Positions 1-12,281 of a stretch of 64,000 nt of DNA are shown here, piece by piece (position 1 is the first letter of the stretch; each line of letters opens with the position of its first letter). The stretch is from Variovorax sp. J2L1-78 (GTDB taxonomy: Bacteria; Pseudomonadota; Gammaproteobacteria; Burkholderiales; Burkholderiaceae_C). The DNA lies in NCBI RefSeq assembly GCF_030317205.1, contig NZ_JASZYB010000001.1, positions 1,178,001 through 1,242,000 of the forward strand, given 5' to 3'. The notes beneath the pieces were generated by a model. It had not been told where the DNA came from. It did not search any database and was given only the letters and a program-made list of their open reading frames with translations. The position numbers were made by a program, and so were the translations under genes.

Positions 1-2362
<2,362 letters not shown>

Positions 2363-2439
2363 GCGAATCCTCGGAGTGATCAGGCAGAAGTGGCACGCGC
2401 CGCGCGGATTTCAAGACCCGGCGGCGCGTTCATGGTAGG

Positions 2440-2458
2440 CCACGCGCCAGGCGCGTGG
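2440..2458 (-). terminator. GC-rich hairpin between clpX and lon
   Basis: A perfect 9-bp inverted repeat (CCACGCGCC and GGCGCGTGG, one base apart) lies in the clpX-lon gap. No T-run follows on the minus strand, so it is not a textbook rho-independent terminator. It may be an attenuator or an mRNA-stability hairpin. Confidence 0.35.
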
Positions 2459-2484
2459 TGATTCGGGCGGAATGGCCCTGGCAC

Positions 2485-3750
<1,266 letters not shown>

Positions 3751-3791
3751 GGGCAAATGCCTCGTAACAGGGGTGGATCAATGATAACGAA

Positions 3792-3825
3792 ACAAAAACG
3801 GCGTTCTCCGTGTGGAAAACGCCGT
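3792..3825 (-). terminator. Rho-independent terminator after clpP
   Basis: On the minus strand, an 8-bp stem (ACGGCGTT paired with AACGCCGT, arms at 3818-3825 and 3798-3805) is followed at once by a T-rich run encoded by the A-run at 3792-3797. It lies just past the clpP stop and before the clpX start, so it should terminate or attenuate transcription between two genes that are often cotranscribed. Confidence 0.8.
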
Positions 3826-3856
3826 CGTTGCGCAGGCGCCGCAGCGCCGGGCGGGA

Positions 3857-4465
3857 TCAGCCGCGCTTCGAGATCACCTGGTCGATCAGGCCGTAGTCCT
3901 TCGACTCGTCGGCGGTCAGGAAGTAGTCGCGCTCGGTGTCGCGGGCGATCTTCTCCAGCGGCTGGCCGGTGCGCTCGGCCAGGATGCGGTTCATCTGCTC
4001 GCGCGTCTTCAGGATGTCGCGTGCATGGATTTCGATGTCCGTCGCCTGGCCACGGGCGCCGCCCAGCACCTGGTGGATCATGATCTTCGAATTGGGCAGC
4101 GAGAAACGCTTGCCCTTTTCGCCGGCCGCCAGCAGGAAGGCGCCCATGCTGGCCGCGAAGCCGATGCACAGGGTCGACACCGCCGGCTTGATGAACTGCA
4201 TCGTGTCGTAGATCGCCATGCCGGCGCTTACGCTGCCGCCAGGCGAGTTGATGTAGAACGAAATGTCCTTGTCCGGGTTCTCGCTCTCGAGAAAGAGCAG
4301 CTGGGCGACCACCAGGTTGGCCGTCTGGTCGTTGACCTCGCCCACCAGGAAGATCACGCGCTCTTTCAGCAGGCGCGAATAGATGTCATAGGACCGCTCG
4401 CCGCGGCCGGATTGCTCGATCACCATCGGCACCATGCCGAGACCTTGGATGTCCTGTGCGCTCAT
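3857..4465 (-). CDS. clpP: ATP-dependent Clp protease proteolytic subunit ClpP
   Basis: ClpP is the serine peptidase that forms the 14-subunit chamber paired with ClpX. The protein is 202 residues, normal for the family. The catalytic triad is visible as Ser106 in GFAASMGAF, His131 in MIHQVLGG and Asp180 in DTERDYF, with spacing that matches E. coli ClpP. The INSPGGSV oxyanion-hole segment is intact. It lies between tig and clpX on the same strand, the standard proteobacterial order. Confidence 0.98.
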   Translation of the reverse strand: MSAQDIQGLGMVPMVIEQSGRGERSYDIYSRLLKERVIFLVGEVNDQTANLVVAQLLFLESENPDKDISFYINSPGGSVSAGMAIYDTMQFIKPAVSTLCIGFAASMGAFLLAAGEKGKRFSLPNSKIMIHQVLGGARGQATDIEIHARDILKTREQMNRILAERTGQPLEKIARDTERDYFLTADESKDYGLIDQVISKRG

Positions 4466-4530
4466 GAATAGCTCCGTTCAGTGCTTGACCTGCCGGGAAT
4501 TCCCCGGTGAAGGGTCAGATGGGGATGGTG

Positions 4531-4553
4531 CCGGCGGGTGCAAGCCCCGCCGG
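4531..4553 (-). terminator. Strong hairpin between tig and clpP
   Basis: A perfect 8-bp GC stem (CCGGCGGG and CCCGCCGG) with a 7-base loop lies in the 99-bp gap between tig and clpP. It has no T-run, so it is more likely a transcript-processing or attenuation hairpin than a full terminator. Confidence 0.4.
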
Positions 4554-4564
4554 GCGCGCCATGA

Positions 4565-5878
4565 TCAGGCCTGCTGCGCCATCAGTTCGTCGAAGGACAC
4601 CGACTTGTCGGCAACCTTGGCCTGGCCCAGCACGAAGTCGGTCACGTTGTTCTCGATCACGACGGCTTCGACTTCGGCCAGGCGGCGGTTGTCGCTGAAA
4701 TACCAGCGCACCACGTCGGCCGGCTTCTCGTAGCTGGCCGCCAGTTCGTCGATGTGGGCCTTGATCTGCTCCGGCTTGGCCTGCAGGTTGTTGGCACGCA
4801 CCAGTTCGGCCACCACCAGGCCCAGGCGCACGCGGCGCTCGGCCTGCGGGCGGAAGACCTCGTCGGGAATCGGGGCCTTGTCGGCGTCCTTGATGCCGCG
4901 CTGCTTGAGTTCGGCACGCGCGCCTTCGACCATGCGGTCGACTTCGGACTGCACACTCGACTTGGGCAGGTCGAGTTCGGCGTTGGCGATCAGCGCGTCC
5001 ATCACGGCATTCTTGTTGCGCGCGAGCACGCGGAACTTCACTTCGCGCTCGAGGTTGCGCTTGATGTCGGCGCGCAGGCCTTCGACCGTGGCTTCCTCGA
5101 TGCCGAGCGACTTGGCCAGTTGCTCGTTGACTTCCGGCAGGTGCGAGGCTTCGATCTTCTTCACGGTGACCATGAAGTCGGCCTGCTTGCCGGCCACGTC
5201 CTTGCCGTGGTAGTCGGCCGGGAACGACAGCGGGAAGGTGCGGCTGTCGCCCGACTTCAGGCCGCGCACGGCGTCTTCGAATTCCTTGAGCATCTGGCCT
5301 TCGCCGATGATGAACTGGAAGTCCTCGGCCTTGCCGCCCTGGAAAGGCTCGCCGTCGATCTTGCCTTCGAAGTCGACCGTCACGCGGTCGTCGTCGGCGG
5401 CAGCCGCGTCCTGCGGGCGCTGCGCGAAGGTGCGGCGCTGCTTGCGCAGGATGTCGAGCGTCTTGTCGATGGCTTCGTCGCTCACGTCGGCCGTGACGCG
5501 CTCGACCTCGGCGTTGGCCAGGTCGTTGATCTTGACCTCGGGGAACACCTCGAACACCGCGTCGAAGGCCATCACGCCCTCGGGCGCCTCTTCCTTCTCG
5601 GTGATGCGCGGCTGGCCGGCCACGCGCAGCTTGGCTTCGTTGGCCGCCTGCGAGAAGGCTTCGCCGACCTTGTCGTTCATGACCTCGTAATGCACCGAGT
5701 AGCCATAGCGCTGGGCCACGACGTTCATCGGCACCTTGCCCGGACGGAAACCGTCCATCTTCACGGTGCGGGCCAGCTTCTTCAGGCGGGAATCGACTTC
5801 CGACTGGATGGTGCCGACGGGCAGCGTCAGCGTGATCTTGCGCTCGAGTTTCTCGAGGGTTTCAACATTCACGGTCAT
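4565..5878 (-). CDS. tig: Trigger factor (ribosome-associated chaperone and peptidyl-prolyl isomerase)
   Basis: Trigger factor binds nascent chains at the ribosome exit tunnel. The 437-residue product begins MTVNVETLEKLERKITLTLP. It then has a ribosome-binding segment with GFRPGKVP (the family GFRxGxxP signature), a central FKBP-type isomerase domain (DRVTVDFEGKIDGEPF) and a helical C-terminal chaperone domain. The frame stays open upstream through the tRNA-Leu gene, but the ATG at 5878 is preceded by AAGGAAG and matches the family N-terminus. It starts 25 bases after the tRNA and leads the tig-clpP-clpX-lon run. Confidence 0.98.
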   Translation of the reverse strand: MTVNVETLEKLERKITLTLPVGTIQSEVDSRLKKLARTVKMDGFRPGKVPMNVVAQRYGYSVHYEVMNDKVGEAFSQAANEAKLRVAGQPRITEKEEAPEGVMAFDAVFEVFPEVKINDLANAEVERVTADVSDEAIDKTLDILRKQRRTFAQRPQDAAAADDDRVTVDFEGKIDGEPFQGGKAEDFQFIIGEGQMLKEFEDAVRGLKSGDSRTFPLSFPADYHGKDVAGKQADFMVTVKKIEASHLPEVNEQLAKSLGIEEATVEGLRADIKRNLEREVKFRVLARNKNAVMDALIANAELDLPKSSVQSEVDRMVEGARAELKQRGIKDADKAPIPDEVFRPQAERRVRLGLVVAELVRANNLQAKPEQIKAHIDELAASYEKPADVVRWYFSDNRRLAEVEAVVIENNVTDFVLGQAKVADKSVSFDELMAQQA

Positions 5879-5902
5879 TTCGTTCTTCCTTGTGAGGTGT
5901 GC

Positions 5903-5989
5903 TGGTGCGCGGGGCCGGACTCGAACCGGCACGTTCTTGCGAACGTCAGGACCTAAACCTGGTGCGTCTACCAATTTCGCCACCCGCGC
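5903..5989 (-). tRNA. tRNA-Leu (anticodon UAG)
   Basis: This is an 87-nt cloverleaf on the minus strand. The 7-bp acceptor stem pairs GCGCGGG with CCCGCGC, followed by A and an encoded CCA. The anticodon stem pairs CCAGG with CCTGA around the loop TTTAGGT (anticodon TAG). The long variable arm is typical of leucine tRNA, and the T-arm reads CCGGTTCGAGTCCGG. It lies just upstream of tig in the same direction, so both may share a transcript. Confidence 0.97.
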
Positions 5990-6004
5990 GGTCAGGTGAA
6001 TCAA

Positions 6005-6042
6005 GCAAAAGCGGGCGGCCTCCAGATGCAGACCACCCGCTT
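6005..6042 (-). terminator. Rho-independent terminator of the RND efflux operon
   Basis: On the minus strand, the arm AAGCGGGTGG pairs with CCGCCCGCTT (one mismatch-type pair) across a 14-base loop and runs into TTTTGCTT. It begins just past the stop codon of the RND permease and ends before the tRNA, separating the efflux operon from the tRNA-tig unit. Confidence 0.75.
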
Positions 6043-6064
6043 CGAAATCGGTCAACCGCGCATT

Positions 6065-9000
6065 TTAGACGCTAACCGGGGCCGCCTTTTCTTCTCGCTT
6101 CACGCGGAAGGCGGCGGCGTACATCGCCGGGAGCGCCAGCAGGGTCAGCACGGTGGCCACGATCAGGCCGCCCATGATGGCGACGGCCATCGGCCCCCAG
6201 AAGACGCTGCGCGACAGCGGGATCATCGCCAGCACCGCGGCCGCGGCCGTCAGCACGATGGGGCGCAGCCGCCGCACGGCGGATTCGACGATCGCATCCC
6301 AGGCCGGCACGCCGGCGGCGCGGTCGCTCTCGATCTGGTCGATCAGGATCACCGAGTTGCGCTGAATCATCCCCATCAGCGCAATCACGCCGAGCAGCGC
6401 GACGAAGCCGAAGGGCCGGTTCAGGATCAACAACGCCGCCGCCACACCCGCAATGCCCAGCGGCCCGGTGATGAACACCAGCAGCGCCCGGCTGAAGCTG
6501 TGCAGCTGCAGCATCAGCAGCGTGAAGACCAGGAACAGCATGATCGGTATGCCCGCCACGATCGAGGTCGAGCCCTTGCTGCTCTCCTCCACCGCGCCGG
6601 CCACCTCGATGCGGTAGGCGCCCTGCCCGGCCGCGCGCCACTTCGCTTCCAGCGCGCGCAGTTCGGGCAGCAGTTGCTGCGTCACGGTCGCGCCCTGCAG
6701 GCCTTCGGCGATATCGGCGTTCACCGTGATGGCGTAGTCGCGGTTCTCGCGCCACATCACGCCCGGCTCCCAGGTGAAGACCGGCCTGGCGATCTGCGCG
6801 AGCGGGATCGAGTGGCCCGACGCCGTCGGCAGGTAGGCGTTGCCGATGTCCGAGATGGCTTCGCGCTCGTCGGGCGACTGGCGCAGCACGATGTCGATCA
6901 GCCGGTCGTTCTCGCGGTACTGGCCGATGGTGGTGCCGCTGAACATGGTGCGCGATGCCTGGGCGATGGCCTGGCTCGTCACGCCGAGCGCGCGCGCCTT
7001 GTCCTGGTCGACGTCCAGGCGGATCACCTTCACCGACTCGTTCCAGTTGTCGTTCACGCCACGCGTGTTCGCGTTCTGCCGCATCGCCGCCTTGACTTCG
7101 TCTGCATGCAGGCGCAGCTGCGACGGGTCGGTGCCGATCACACGGAACTGCACCGGGTAGGCCACGGGGGGGCCGTTCGGCAAGAGCTTGGCGCGGGCGC
7201 GCACCTCGGGAAACTCCTGGGCCAGCAACGCGGGCAGGCGCTGGCGCAGGGCGTCGCGCTGATGCAGATCCTTGGCCAGCACCAGCACCTGCGACGCGTT
7301 GGTCTGCGGGAAGATGTAGTCGAGCGGCAGATAGAAGCGTGGCACGCCGCTGCCGATCCAGGTCGTGGCCGACGCGACCTCCGGCTCCTGCATCAGCCGC
7401 TGCTCCACGCGCCTGGCGATGTCCTCGTTGGCGGCGAAGGCGGTGCCTTCGGGCGACCACAGGTCGACCAGGATCTCCGGCCGGCTCGAATCGGGGAAGA
7501 ACTGCTGCTGCACCCGCCCCATGCCCACGATGCCGAGCGCGAAGATCGCCACGGTCGCGCCGATGGTGAGCCAGCGGTGCGCCACGCACCAGTTCACCGC
7601 AGCGCGGAAGGCGTTGTAGAAGCGTGAATCGAACAGCTCGTGCGGCGGCGCATCCGGGTCGTGGGGCTTCACCTTGAGCAGCAGCGTGCCCAGGTACGGC
7701 ACGAAATAGACCGAAACGATCCAGCTGAGCACCAGCGCGATGACGGTCACCGCGAAGATCGCGAAGGTGTATTCGCCGGTGGTCGACTTGGCCAGGCCGA
7801 TGGGCAGGAAGCCCGCCGCCGTGATGAGCGTGCCGGTCAGCATCGGCTTGGCCGTCACGTCGTAGGCGAAGGTGGCGGCGCGGGTCTTGTCGTAGCCCTC
7901 CTCCATCTTCCGCACCATCATCTCCACCGCGATGATCGCGTCGTCCACCAGCAGGCCCAGGGCGATGATCAGCGAGCCGAGCGACACCTTGTGCAGCCCG
8001 ATGCCGAAGTAGTTCATGGCTAGGAAGGTCACCGCCAACACCAGCGGGATCGTGATCGCCACCACCAGCCCCGGCCGCATGTCGATGTGCCAGCCGAAGC
8101 GCCCGCCCTTGTGCAGGCCGAGGGCGATGAAGCTCACGGCCAGCACGATCACCACCGCCTCGATCAGCACATGCACGAACTCGTTGACCGAGGTCGCCAC
8201 CGAGACCGGCTGGTCCTGCACCTGGGCCAGCGTCACGCCGGCCGGCAGGCGCTGGCCGATGTCGGCCACCGCCACGCGCAACGCCTGGCCCAGCGCGATG
8301 ATGTCGCCGCCCTTGGCCATCGAGACGCCCAGTGCGACGACTTCCTTGCCCTGGTGATGCACCTTGACGGCCGGCGGGTCGATCGTGCCGCGGCGAATCT
8401 CGGAAATGTCGCCCAACCGCAACTGGTTGCCCGAGGTACCGCGGATCGGCATCTCGCGCAGCTGCTCGACGCTGGTGAACTGACCGCCGACGCGCACCTG
8501 CACCATGTCGAGCGGCGACTCGATCGTGCCGGCGCTCTCCACCGCGTTCTGCGCACCGATCTGCTGCAGCACCGCGTTCATGTCCAGGCCCAGCTGCGCC
8601 ACGCGCTTCTGCGACACCTCGACGTAGACCTTCTCGTCCTGCAGCCCGAACTGCTCGACCTTCGCCACGTCCTTCACGCGCAACAGACCCTGGCGCACCT
8701 CGTCGGCGAAGGTCTTGATTTCCGCCGGCGAATAGCCGTCGGTCTGCAGCGCATAGATCACGCCGTACACGTCGCCGAACTCGTCGTTGAAGAACGGCCC
8801 CTGCACGCCGCCGGGCAGCGTGCCCCGCATGTCGCCGATCTTCTTGCGCACCGTGTACCAGACGTTGGCCACCTCGCTGGGCTTGGACGAGTCCTTGATC
8901 TCGAAGATGATCATCGACTCGCCGGGCTTCGAATAGCTGCGGATCTTGCTGGCGTACGGTGCCTCCTGCAGCGTGCGCTCCAGCTTGTCGGTCACCTGCT

Positions 9001-9217
9001 CGGCCATCTGTTGCGCAGTCGCGCCGGGCCAGTAGGTGCGCATCACCATGATGCGGAAGGTGAAGGGCGGGTCCTCGTCCTGGCCCAGTTGGAAGTACGA
9101 GGCGAAGCCCAGCACCATGAACGCGATCATCAGGTAGCGCGTGAGCGCCGCATGCTCGAGCGCCCATTTCGACAGATTGAAACCGGCCTTGCCGGTCGCT
9201 GGGCTCGGGGTGGTCAT
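6065..9217 (-). CDS. RND-family efflux transporter, inner-membrane permease subunit
   Basis: This 1050-residue protein is a proton-driven RND pump of the AcrB/HAE1 superfamily. It would export toxic compounds together with the adjacent membrane-fusion protein. It has an N-terminal membrane helix, a large periplasmic loop starting around the QDEDPPF motif, then a helix bundle with the paired aspartates of the proton relay in GLLVDDAIIAVE. A second periplasmic loop and a second helix bundle follow. Its N-terminal sequence resembles the MexK/TriC-like branch more than AcrB itself, so drug or metal specificity cannot be given. The ATG at 9217 (MTTPSPATGK) is 10 bases after the stop of the fusion-protein gene. 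No outer-membrane channel gene is adjacent. Confidence 0.93.
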   Translation of the reverse strand: MTTPSPATGKAGFNLSKWALEHAALTRYLMIAFMVLGFASYFQLGQDEDPPFTFRIMVMRTYWPGATAQQMAEQVTDKLERTLQEAPYASKIRSYSKPGESMIIFEIKDSSKPSEVANVWYTVRKKIGDMRGTLPGGVQGPFFNDEFGDVYGVIYALQTDGYSPAEIKTFADEVRQGLLRVKDVAKVEQFGLQDEKVYVEVSQKRVAQLGLDMNAVLQQIGAQNAVESAGTIESPLDMVQVRVGGQFTSVEQLREMPIRGTSGNQLRLGDISEIRRGTIDPPAVKVHHQGKEVVALGVSMAKGGDIIALGQALRVAVADIGQRLPAGVTLAQVQDQPVSVATSVNEFVHVLIEAVVIVLAVSFIALGLHKGGRFGWHIDMRPGLVVAITIPLVLAVTFLAMNYFGIGLHKVSLGSLIIALGLLVDDAIIAVEMMVRKMEEGYDKTRAATFAYDVTAKPMLTGTLITAAGFLPIGLAKSTTGEYTFAIFAVTVIALVLSWIVSVYFVPYLGTLLLKVKPHDPDAPPHELFDSRFYNAFRAAVNWCVAHRWLTIGATVAIFALGIVGMGRVQQQFFPDSSRPEILVDLWSPEGTAFAANEDIARRVEQRLMQEPEVASATTWIGSGVPRFYLPLDYIFPQTNASQVLVLAKDLHQRDALRQRLPALLAQEFPEVRARAKLLPNGPPVAYPVQFRVIGTDPSQLRLHADEVKAAMRQNANTRGVNDNWNESVKVIRLDVDQDKARALGVTSQAIAQASRTMFSGTTIGQYRENDRLIDIVLRQSPDEREAISDIGNAYLPTASGHSIPLAQIARPVFTWEPGVMWRENRDYAITVNADIAEGLQGATVTQQLLPELRALEAKWRAAGQGAYRIEVAGAVEESSKGSTSIVAGIPIMLFLVFTLLMLQLHSFSRALLVFITGPLGIAGVAAALLILNRPFGFVALLGVIALMGMIQRNSVILIDQIESDRAAGVPAWDAIVESAVRRLRPIVLTAAAAVLAMIPLSRSVFWGPMAVAIMGGLIVATVLTLLALPAMYAAAFRVKREEKAAPVSV

Positions 9218-9227
9218 CGCGCCGTCC

Positions 9228-10379
9228 TCAGCGCGAGGCGGCCGAAGCCGGTGCCGCCACGGTGCCGCCTGCCGCGACCGGCGTGGACTTGCCCTGGTAA
9301 ATCGACACCTTCTGCCCCGGGGCGAGCACATGCACGCCCGCCACCACCACCTGCATGCCTGGCTCGAGACCCTGGGCGATCACCGCCTCGTTGCCGTCCG
9401 CCGTGGCCACCTGCACCGGCTGCGAGCGCACCGTCATGCTGGCCTTGTCGACCAGCCACACCGCGGAGCCATTGCCTTCCTGGCGCAGCGCGCTGGTCGG
9501 CAGCTTGATCACCGGCGCGCCGACGTGCGACAGCGCCTGCGGCCGCGCGTAGACCGTGGCACCCAGTGGCGGCGCCGTGGCGGCATCGATCGCCACTTTC
9601 ACGGTGTAGGTGCGCGTCACGGGGTCGGCGCTGGCGCCCACCTCGCGCACCTTGCCTGGCAGTTCGGGGCCGCCGGCCCAGCCGCGCACGGCCACGTCGG
9701 AGCCCGGCTTGATCTGCGCCGCCCGGTCTTCGGGCACCGCGAAGACCGCGTCGCGGGCGCCGTCCTGGGCGATGCGCAGCACCGGCGTGCCGGCCGACAC
9801 CACCTGGCCGGGCTGCGCCTCGATGGCCGTGACCACGCCGGCCGTATCGGCCACCAGGGTCGCGTAGCTCGCCTGGTTCCCCTGCGAGGCGAGCTGCGCC
9901 TGCGCCTGTTCGAACTGGGCTTGCGCCGACTTGTAGGTGGTTTCGCGGCGCTCCAGTTCGGCGCCGCTGATGAAGTTCTGCGCCCGCAGCTCGCGGTAGC
10001 GCTTGAGGTCCGCCGCCGCCAGGTCGCGGTTCGTCTGGGCCGACGCCTGCTGCGCGCGGGCGGCATCGGCGGCCAGGCGGTAGTCCTGCGGATCGAGCTG
10101 CGCCAGCACCTGGCCGGCCTGCACGCGCTGCCCGAGTTCGGCCTGGCGCCGAAGGATCTTGCCGGCGACACGGAAGCCCATCGGCGTCTCGATGCGGGCG
10201 CGCACCTCGGCCGAGAACTCGGGGGCGGTGCCGTAGGCGCTGGCGCCCACGGTCTGGACCTTGACGGCGCGCACCGGATCTTCGGCGGCGGGTGGCTTGG
10301 AGCAGCCCGCCAGGGCCGCGGCGACGAGCACGGCGGCGACGGGAAGCGAGTGGGCGACGGAAACGATCGATACGGCCAT
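9228..10379 (-). CDS. RND efflux periplasmic adaptor (membrane-fusion) lipoprotein
   Basis: This adaptor links the RND permease to an outer-membrane channel. The 383-residue product has a lipoprotein signal ending in the lipobox ALAGC. A biotinyl-lipoyl-like half follows (GKILRRQAELGQRVQAGQVL), then an alpha-helical hairpin rich in Ala/Gln (about residues 85-150), the second lipoyl half and a beta-barrel. The ATG at 10379 is preferred over one at 10406 because AAGGTGG lies just upstream of it. It is first in a two-gene operon with the permease. Confidence 0.92.
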   Translation of the reverse strand: MAVSIVSVAHSLPVAAVLVAAALAGCSKPPAAEDPVRAVKVQTVGASAYGTAPEFSAEVRARIETPMGFRVAGKILRRQAELGQRVQAGQVLAQLDPQDYRLAADAARAQQASAQTNRDLAAADLKRYRELRAQNFISGAELERRETTYKSAQAQFEQAQAQLASQGNQASYATLVADTAGVVTAIEAQPGQVVSAGTPVLRIAQDGARDAVFAVPEDRAAQIKPGSDVAVRGWAGGPELPGKVREVGASADPVTRTYTVKVAIDAATAPPLGATVYARPQALSHVGAPVIKLPTSALRQEGNGSAVWLVDKASMTVRSQPVQVATADGNEAVIAQGLEPGMQVVVAGVHVLAPGQKVSIYQGKSTPVAAGGTVAAPASAASR

Positions 10380-10404
10380 GAACCACCTTGAGAACTGACG
10401 GGCC

Positions 10405-10428
10405 ATTAATGACCGAAGGGTTAGTAAT
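10405..10428. promoter_or_regulatory. Imperfect palindrome, probable repressor operator of the RND operon
   Basis: ATTAATGACC-N4-GGTTAGTAAT is an inverted repeat with 8 of 10 positions matching. It overlaps the -10 region and presumed start site of the efflux promoter. Its size and spacing are typical of TetR-type operators, but no tetR gene lies next to it. Confidence 0.5.
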
Positions 10429-10455
10429 TTTGTGGGATGCCCCCCGGACTGTCAA
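10427..10455 (-). promoter_or_regulatory. Sigma-70-type promoter of the RND efflux operon
   Basis: On the minus strand there is a consensus -35 TTGACA (10450-10455), a 17-bp spacer, and the -10 CAAAAT (10427-10432, 4 of 6 matches). It lies about 50 bp upstream of the adaptor-gene start and reads toward it. Confidence 0.6.
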
Positions 10456-10501
10456 CGAACCGAGGCGTGCCACGCCCTTCACCGACAATCGCCGCGTGCC
10501 A

Positions 10502-11413
10502 ATGTCCCCCTCTTCCGACACCGCCGCAACGGCGCCAACCCTCGCGCCACTGCCGACGCACTATGAGAACTTCCCGGTGGCGTCGTGGCTCTGCCCGCCA
10601 CGGTTGCGTCCGCCCATTGCGGCCATCTACGTCTTCGCCCGGACGGCCGACGACATCGCCGACGAGGGCGAGGCATCGCCCGCGCAACGGCTGGCCGACC
10701 TGCACGCCTTCCGCGCCGACCTCGCCGCGATCGCGCAGGGCGGCGCCGCCTCGGCGCGCTGGCCCGCCGTCTTCGGCCCGCTGGCGCATGCGATGCGCGC
10801 CTTCGCCCTGCCCGAGGCCTTGCTGGCCGACCTGCTGTCGGCGTTCATCCAGGACATCGAGAAGACCCGCGACGCCGGGCGCTACGCCGACCGGCCCGAA
10901 CTGCTGGACTACTGCGCCCGCTCCGCCAACCCGGTCGGGCGTCTGCTGCTGCATCTCTATGGGGTGAACGAGCCCGCGGCGCTGGTGCAGAGCGATGCGA
11001 TCTGCAGTGCGCTGCAGCTCATCAATTTCTGGCAGGACCTGCGCGTTGACCTGCCGCGCGGCCGCTTCTATCTGCCGGACGCCGACTGCGCCGCCCACGG
11101 GATCGCGCCCGCGGCCTTCGACACCTTCCGCCCACGCGGCGATGCCCCGCCGCCGCACGCGGCCCTGGCACTGGTCGCCGCCGAAGTCGCCTGGGCGCGT
11201 GGGCTCATGCAACAGGGCACGCCCCTCGTGCACCGCCTGCCCGGACGCATGGGCTGGGAACTGCGGCTGGTGGTCCAGGGCGGACTGCGCATCCTCGACA
11301 AGATCGAGGCGCTGGGCTTCGACACCTTCACGCAGCGCCCCACCGTCGGCAAGGCCGACGCCCCGCTGCTCGCCTGGCGGGCGCTGCGGATGCGGAGACA
11401 ATCGACGCAATGA
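10502..11413 (+). CDS. hpnC: Squalene synthase HpnC (hydroxysqualene-forming)
   Basis: In the HpnCDE route, HpnC converts presqualene diphosphate, made by HpnD, to hydroxysqualene. The 303-residue protein belongs to the all-helical squalene/phytoene synthase family. Its first Asp-rich motif is in FARTADDIADEG and the second in NFWQDLRVDLPRGR. The ATG at 10502 starts MSPSSDTAAT; an in-frame GTG two codons upstream is possible. It is first of hpnC-hpnD-hpnE, 28 bp before hpnD. Its order and pairing with hpnD and hpnE distinguish it from a phytoene synthase. Confidence 0.92.
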   Translation: MSPSSDTAATAPTLAPLPTHYENFPVASWLCPPRLRPPIAAIYVFARTADDIADEGEASPAQRLADLHAFRADLAAIAQGGAASARWPAVFGPLAHAMRAFALPEALLADLLSAFIQDIEKTRDAGRYADRPELLDYCARSANPVGRLLLHLYGVNEPAALVQSDAICSALQLINFWQDLRVDLPRGRFYLPDADCAAHGIAPAAFDTFRPRGDAPPPHAALALVAAEVAWARGLMQQGTPLVHRLPGRMGWELRLVVQGGLRILDKIEALGFDTFTQRPTVGKADAPLLAWRALRMRRQSTQ

Positions 11414-11441
11414 CTCCCCAGAAGCCCAACGCCCCCGATCG

Positions 11442-12281
11442 ATGACGCCCGCGCAGTACGTCCAGCAGAAAGCGGCCGCCTCGGGCAGCAGCTTCTATTA
11501 CGCCTTCCTGTTCCTTCCCACGCGCCGCCGCGCCGCGATCACCGCCTTCTATGCCTTCTGCCGCGAGATCGACGACGTGGTCGACGAGGTACGGGACCCC
11601 GGCGTCGCCGCCACCAAGCTGGCCTGGTGGCGCACCGAAGTCGCCCAGGCCTACGCAGGCCAGCCGCACCACCCGGTCATGCAGGCGTTGATGCCGCTGA
11701 CGGCCGAGCACGGCATCGAGGCCGCGCAGCTGCAGCAGATCATCGACGGCTGCCAGATGGACCTCGAACAGACCCGCTACCTCGACTTCCCCGGCCTCAA
11801 GCGCTACTGCCACCTGGTGGCCGGCGTGGTCGGCGAGGTCTCGGCGCGCATCTTCGGGCAGACCGATCCGCAGACCACCGCCTACGCCCACACGCTGGGC
11901 CTGGCGCTGCAGCTCACGAACATCATCCGCGACGTCGGCGAAGACGCACTGCGCGGGCGCATCTACCTGCCGGTGAACGAGCTGCAGCAGTTCGACGTCA
12001 AGGCGCACGAAGTGCTCAACCGCATCCACTCCGACCGCTTCGTAGCGATGATGAAGTTCCAGGCCGAGCGTGCGCACCGCACCTACGACGAAGCCCTGGC
12101 GCTGCTGCCGGCTGCCGACCGCCGCAGCCAGAAGCCGGGCCTGATGATGGCCAGCATCTACCGCGCATTGCTGCGCGAGATCGAGCGCGACGACTTCCAG
12201 GTGCTGAACCAGCGCGTGAGCCTCACGCCGCTGCGCAAGTTCTGGCTGGCGTGGCGCGTGCAGGCCCTGGGGCGGATTTGA
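11442..12281 (+). CDS. hpnD: Presqualene diphosphate synthase HpnD
   Basis: HpnD condenses two farnesyl diphosphates to presqualene diphosphate. The 279-residue protein has the two diphosphate-binding motifs of the family, in YAFCREIDDVVDE near residue 45 and in TNIIRDVGEDALRGRIYLP. The ATG at 11442 (MTPAQYVQQK) gives the normal N-terminus. Its TGA stop overlaps the TTG start of hpnE, so the two are translationally coupled. Confidence 0.94.
   Translation: MTPAQYVQQKAAASGSSFYYAFLFLPTRRRAAITAFYAFCREIDDVVDEVRDPGVAATKLAWWRTEVAQAYAGQPHHPVMQALMPLTAEHGIEAAQLQQIIDGCQMDLEQTRYLDFPGLKRYCHLVAGVVGEVSARIFGQTDPQTTAYAHTLGLALQLTNIIRDVGEDALRGRIYLPVNELQQFDVKAHEVLNRIHSDRFVAMMKFQAERAHRTYDEALALLPAADRRSQKPGLMMASIYRALLREIERDDFQVLNQRVSLTPLRKFWLAWRVQALGRI

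Noticed and set aside
5879..6055. In-frame N-terminal extension of trigger factor through the tRNA gene
   Set aside because: The extension translates the tRNA-Leu. The ATG at 5878 has a ribosome site and the family N-terminus.
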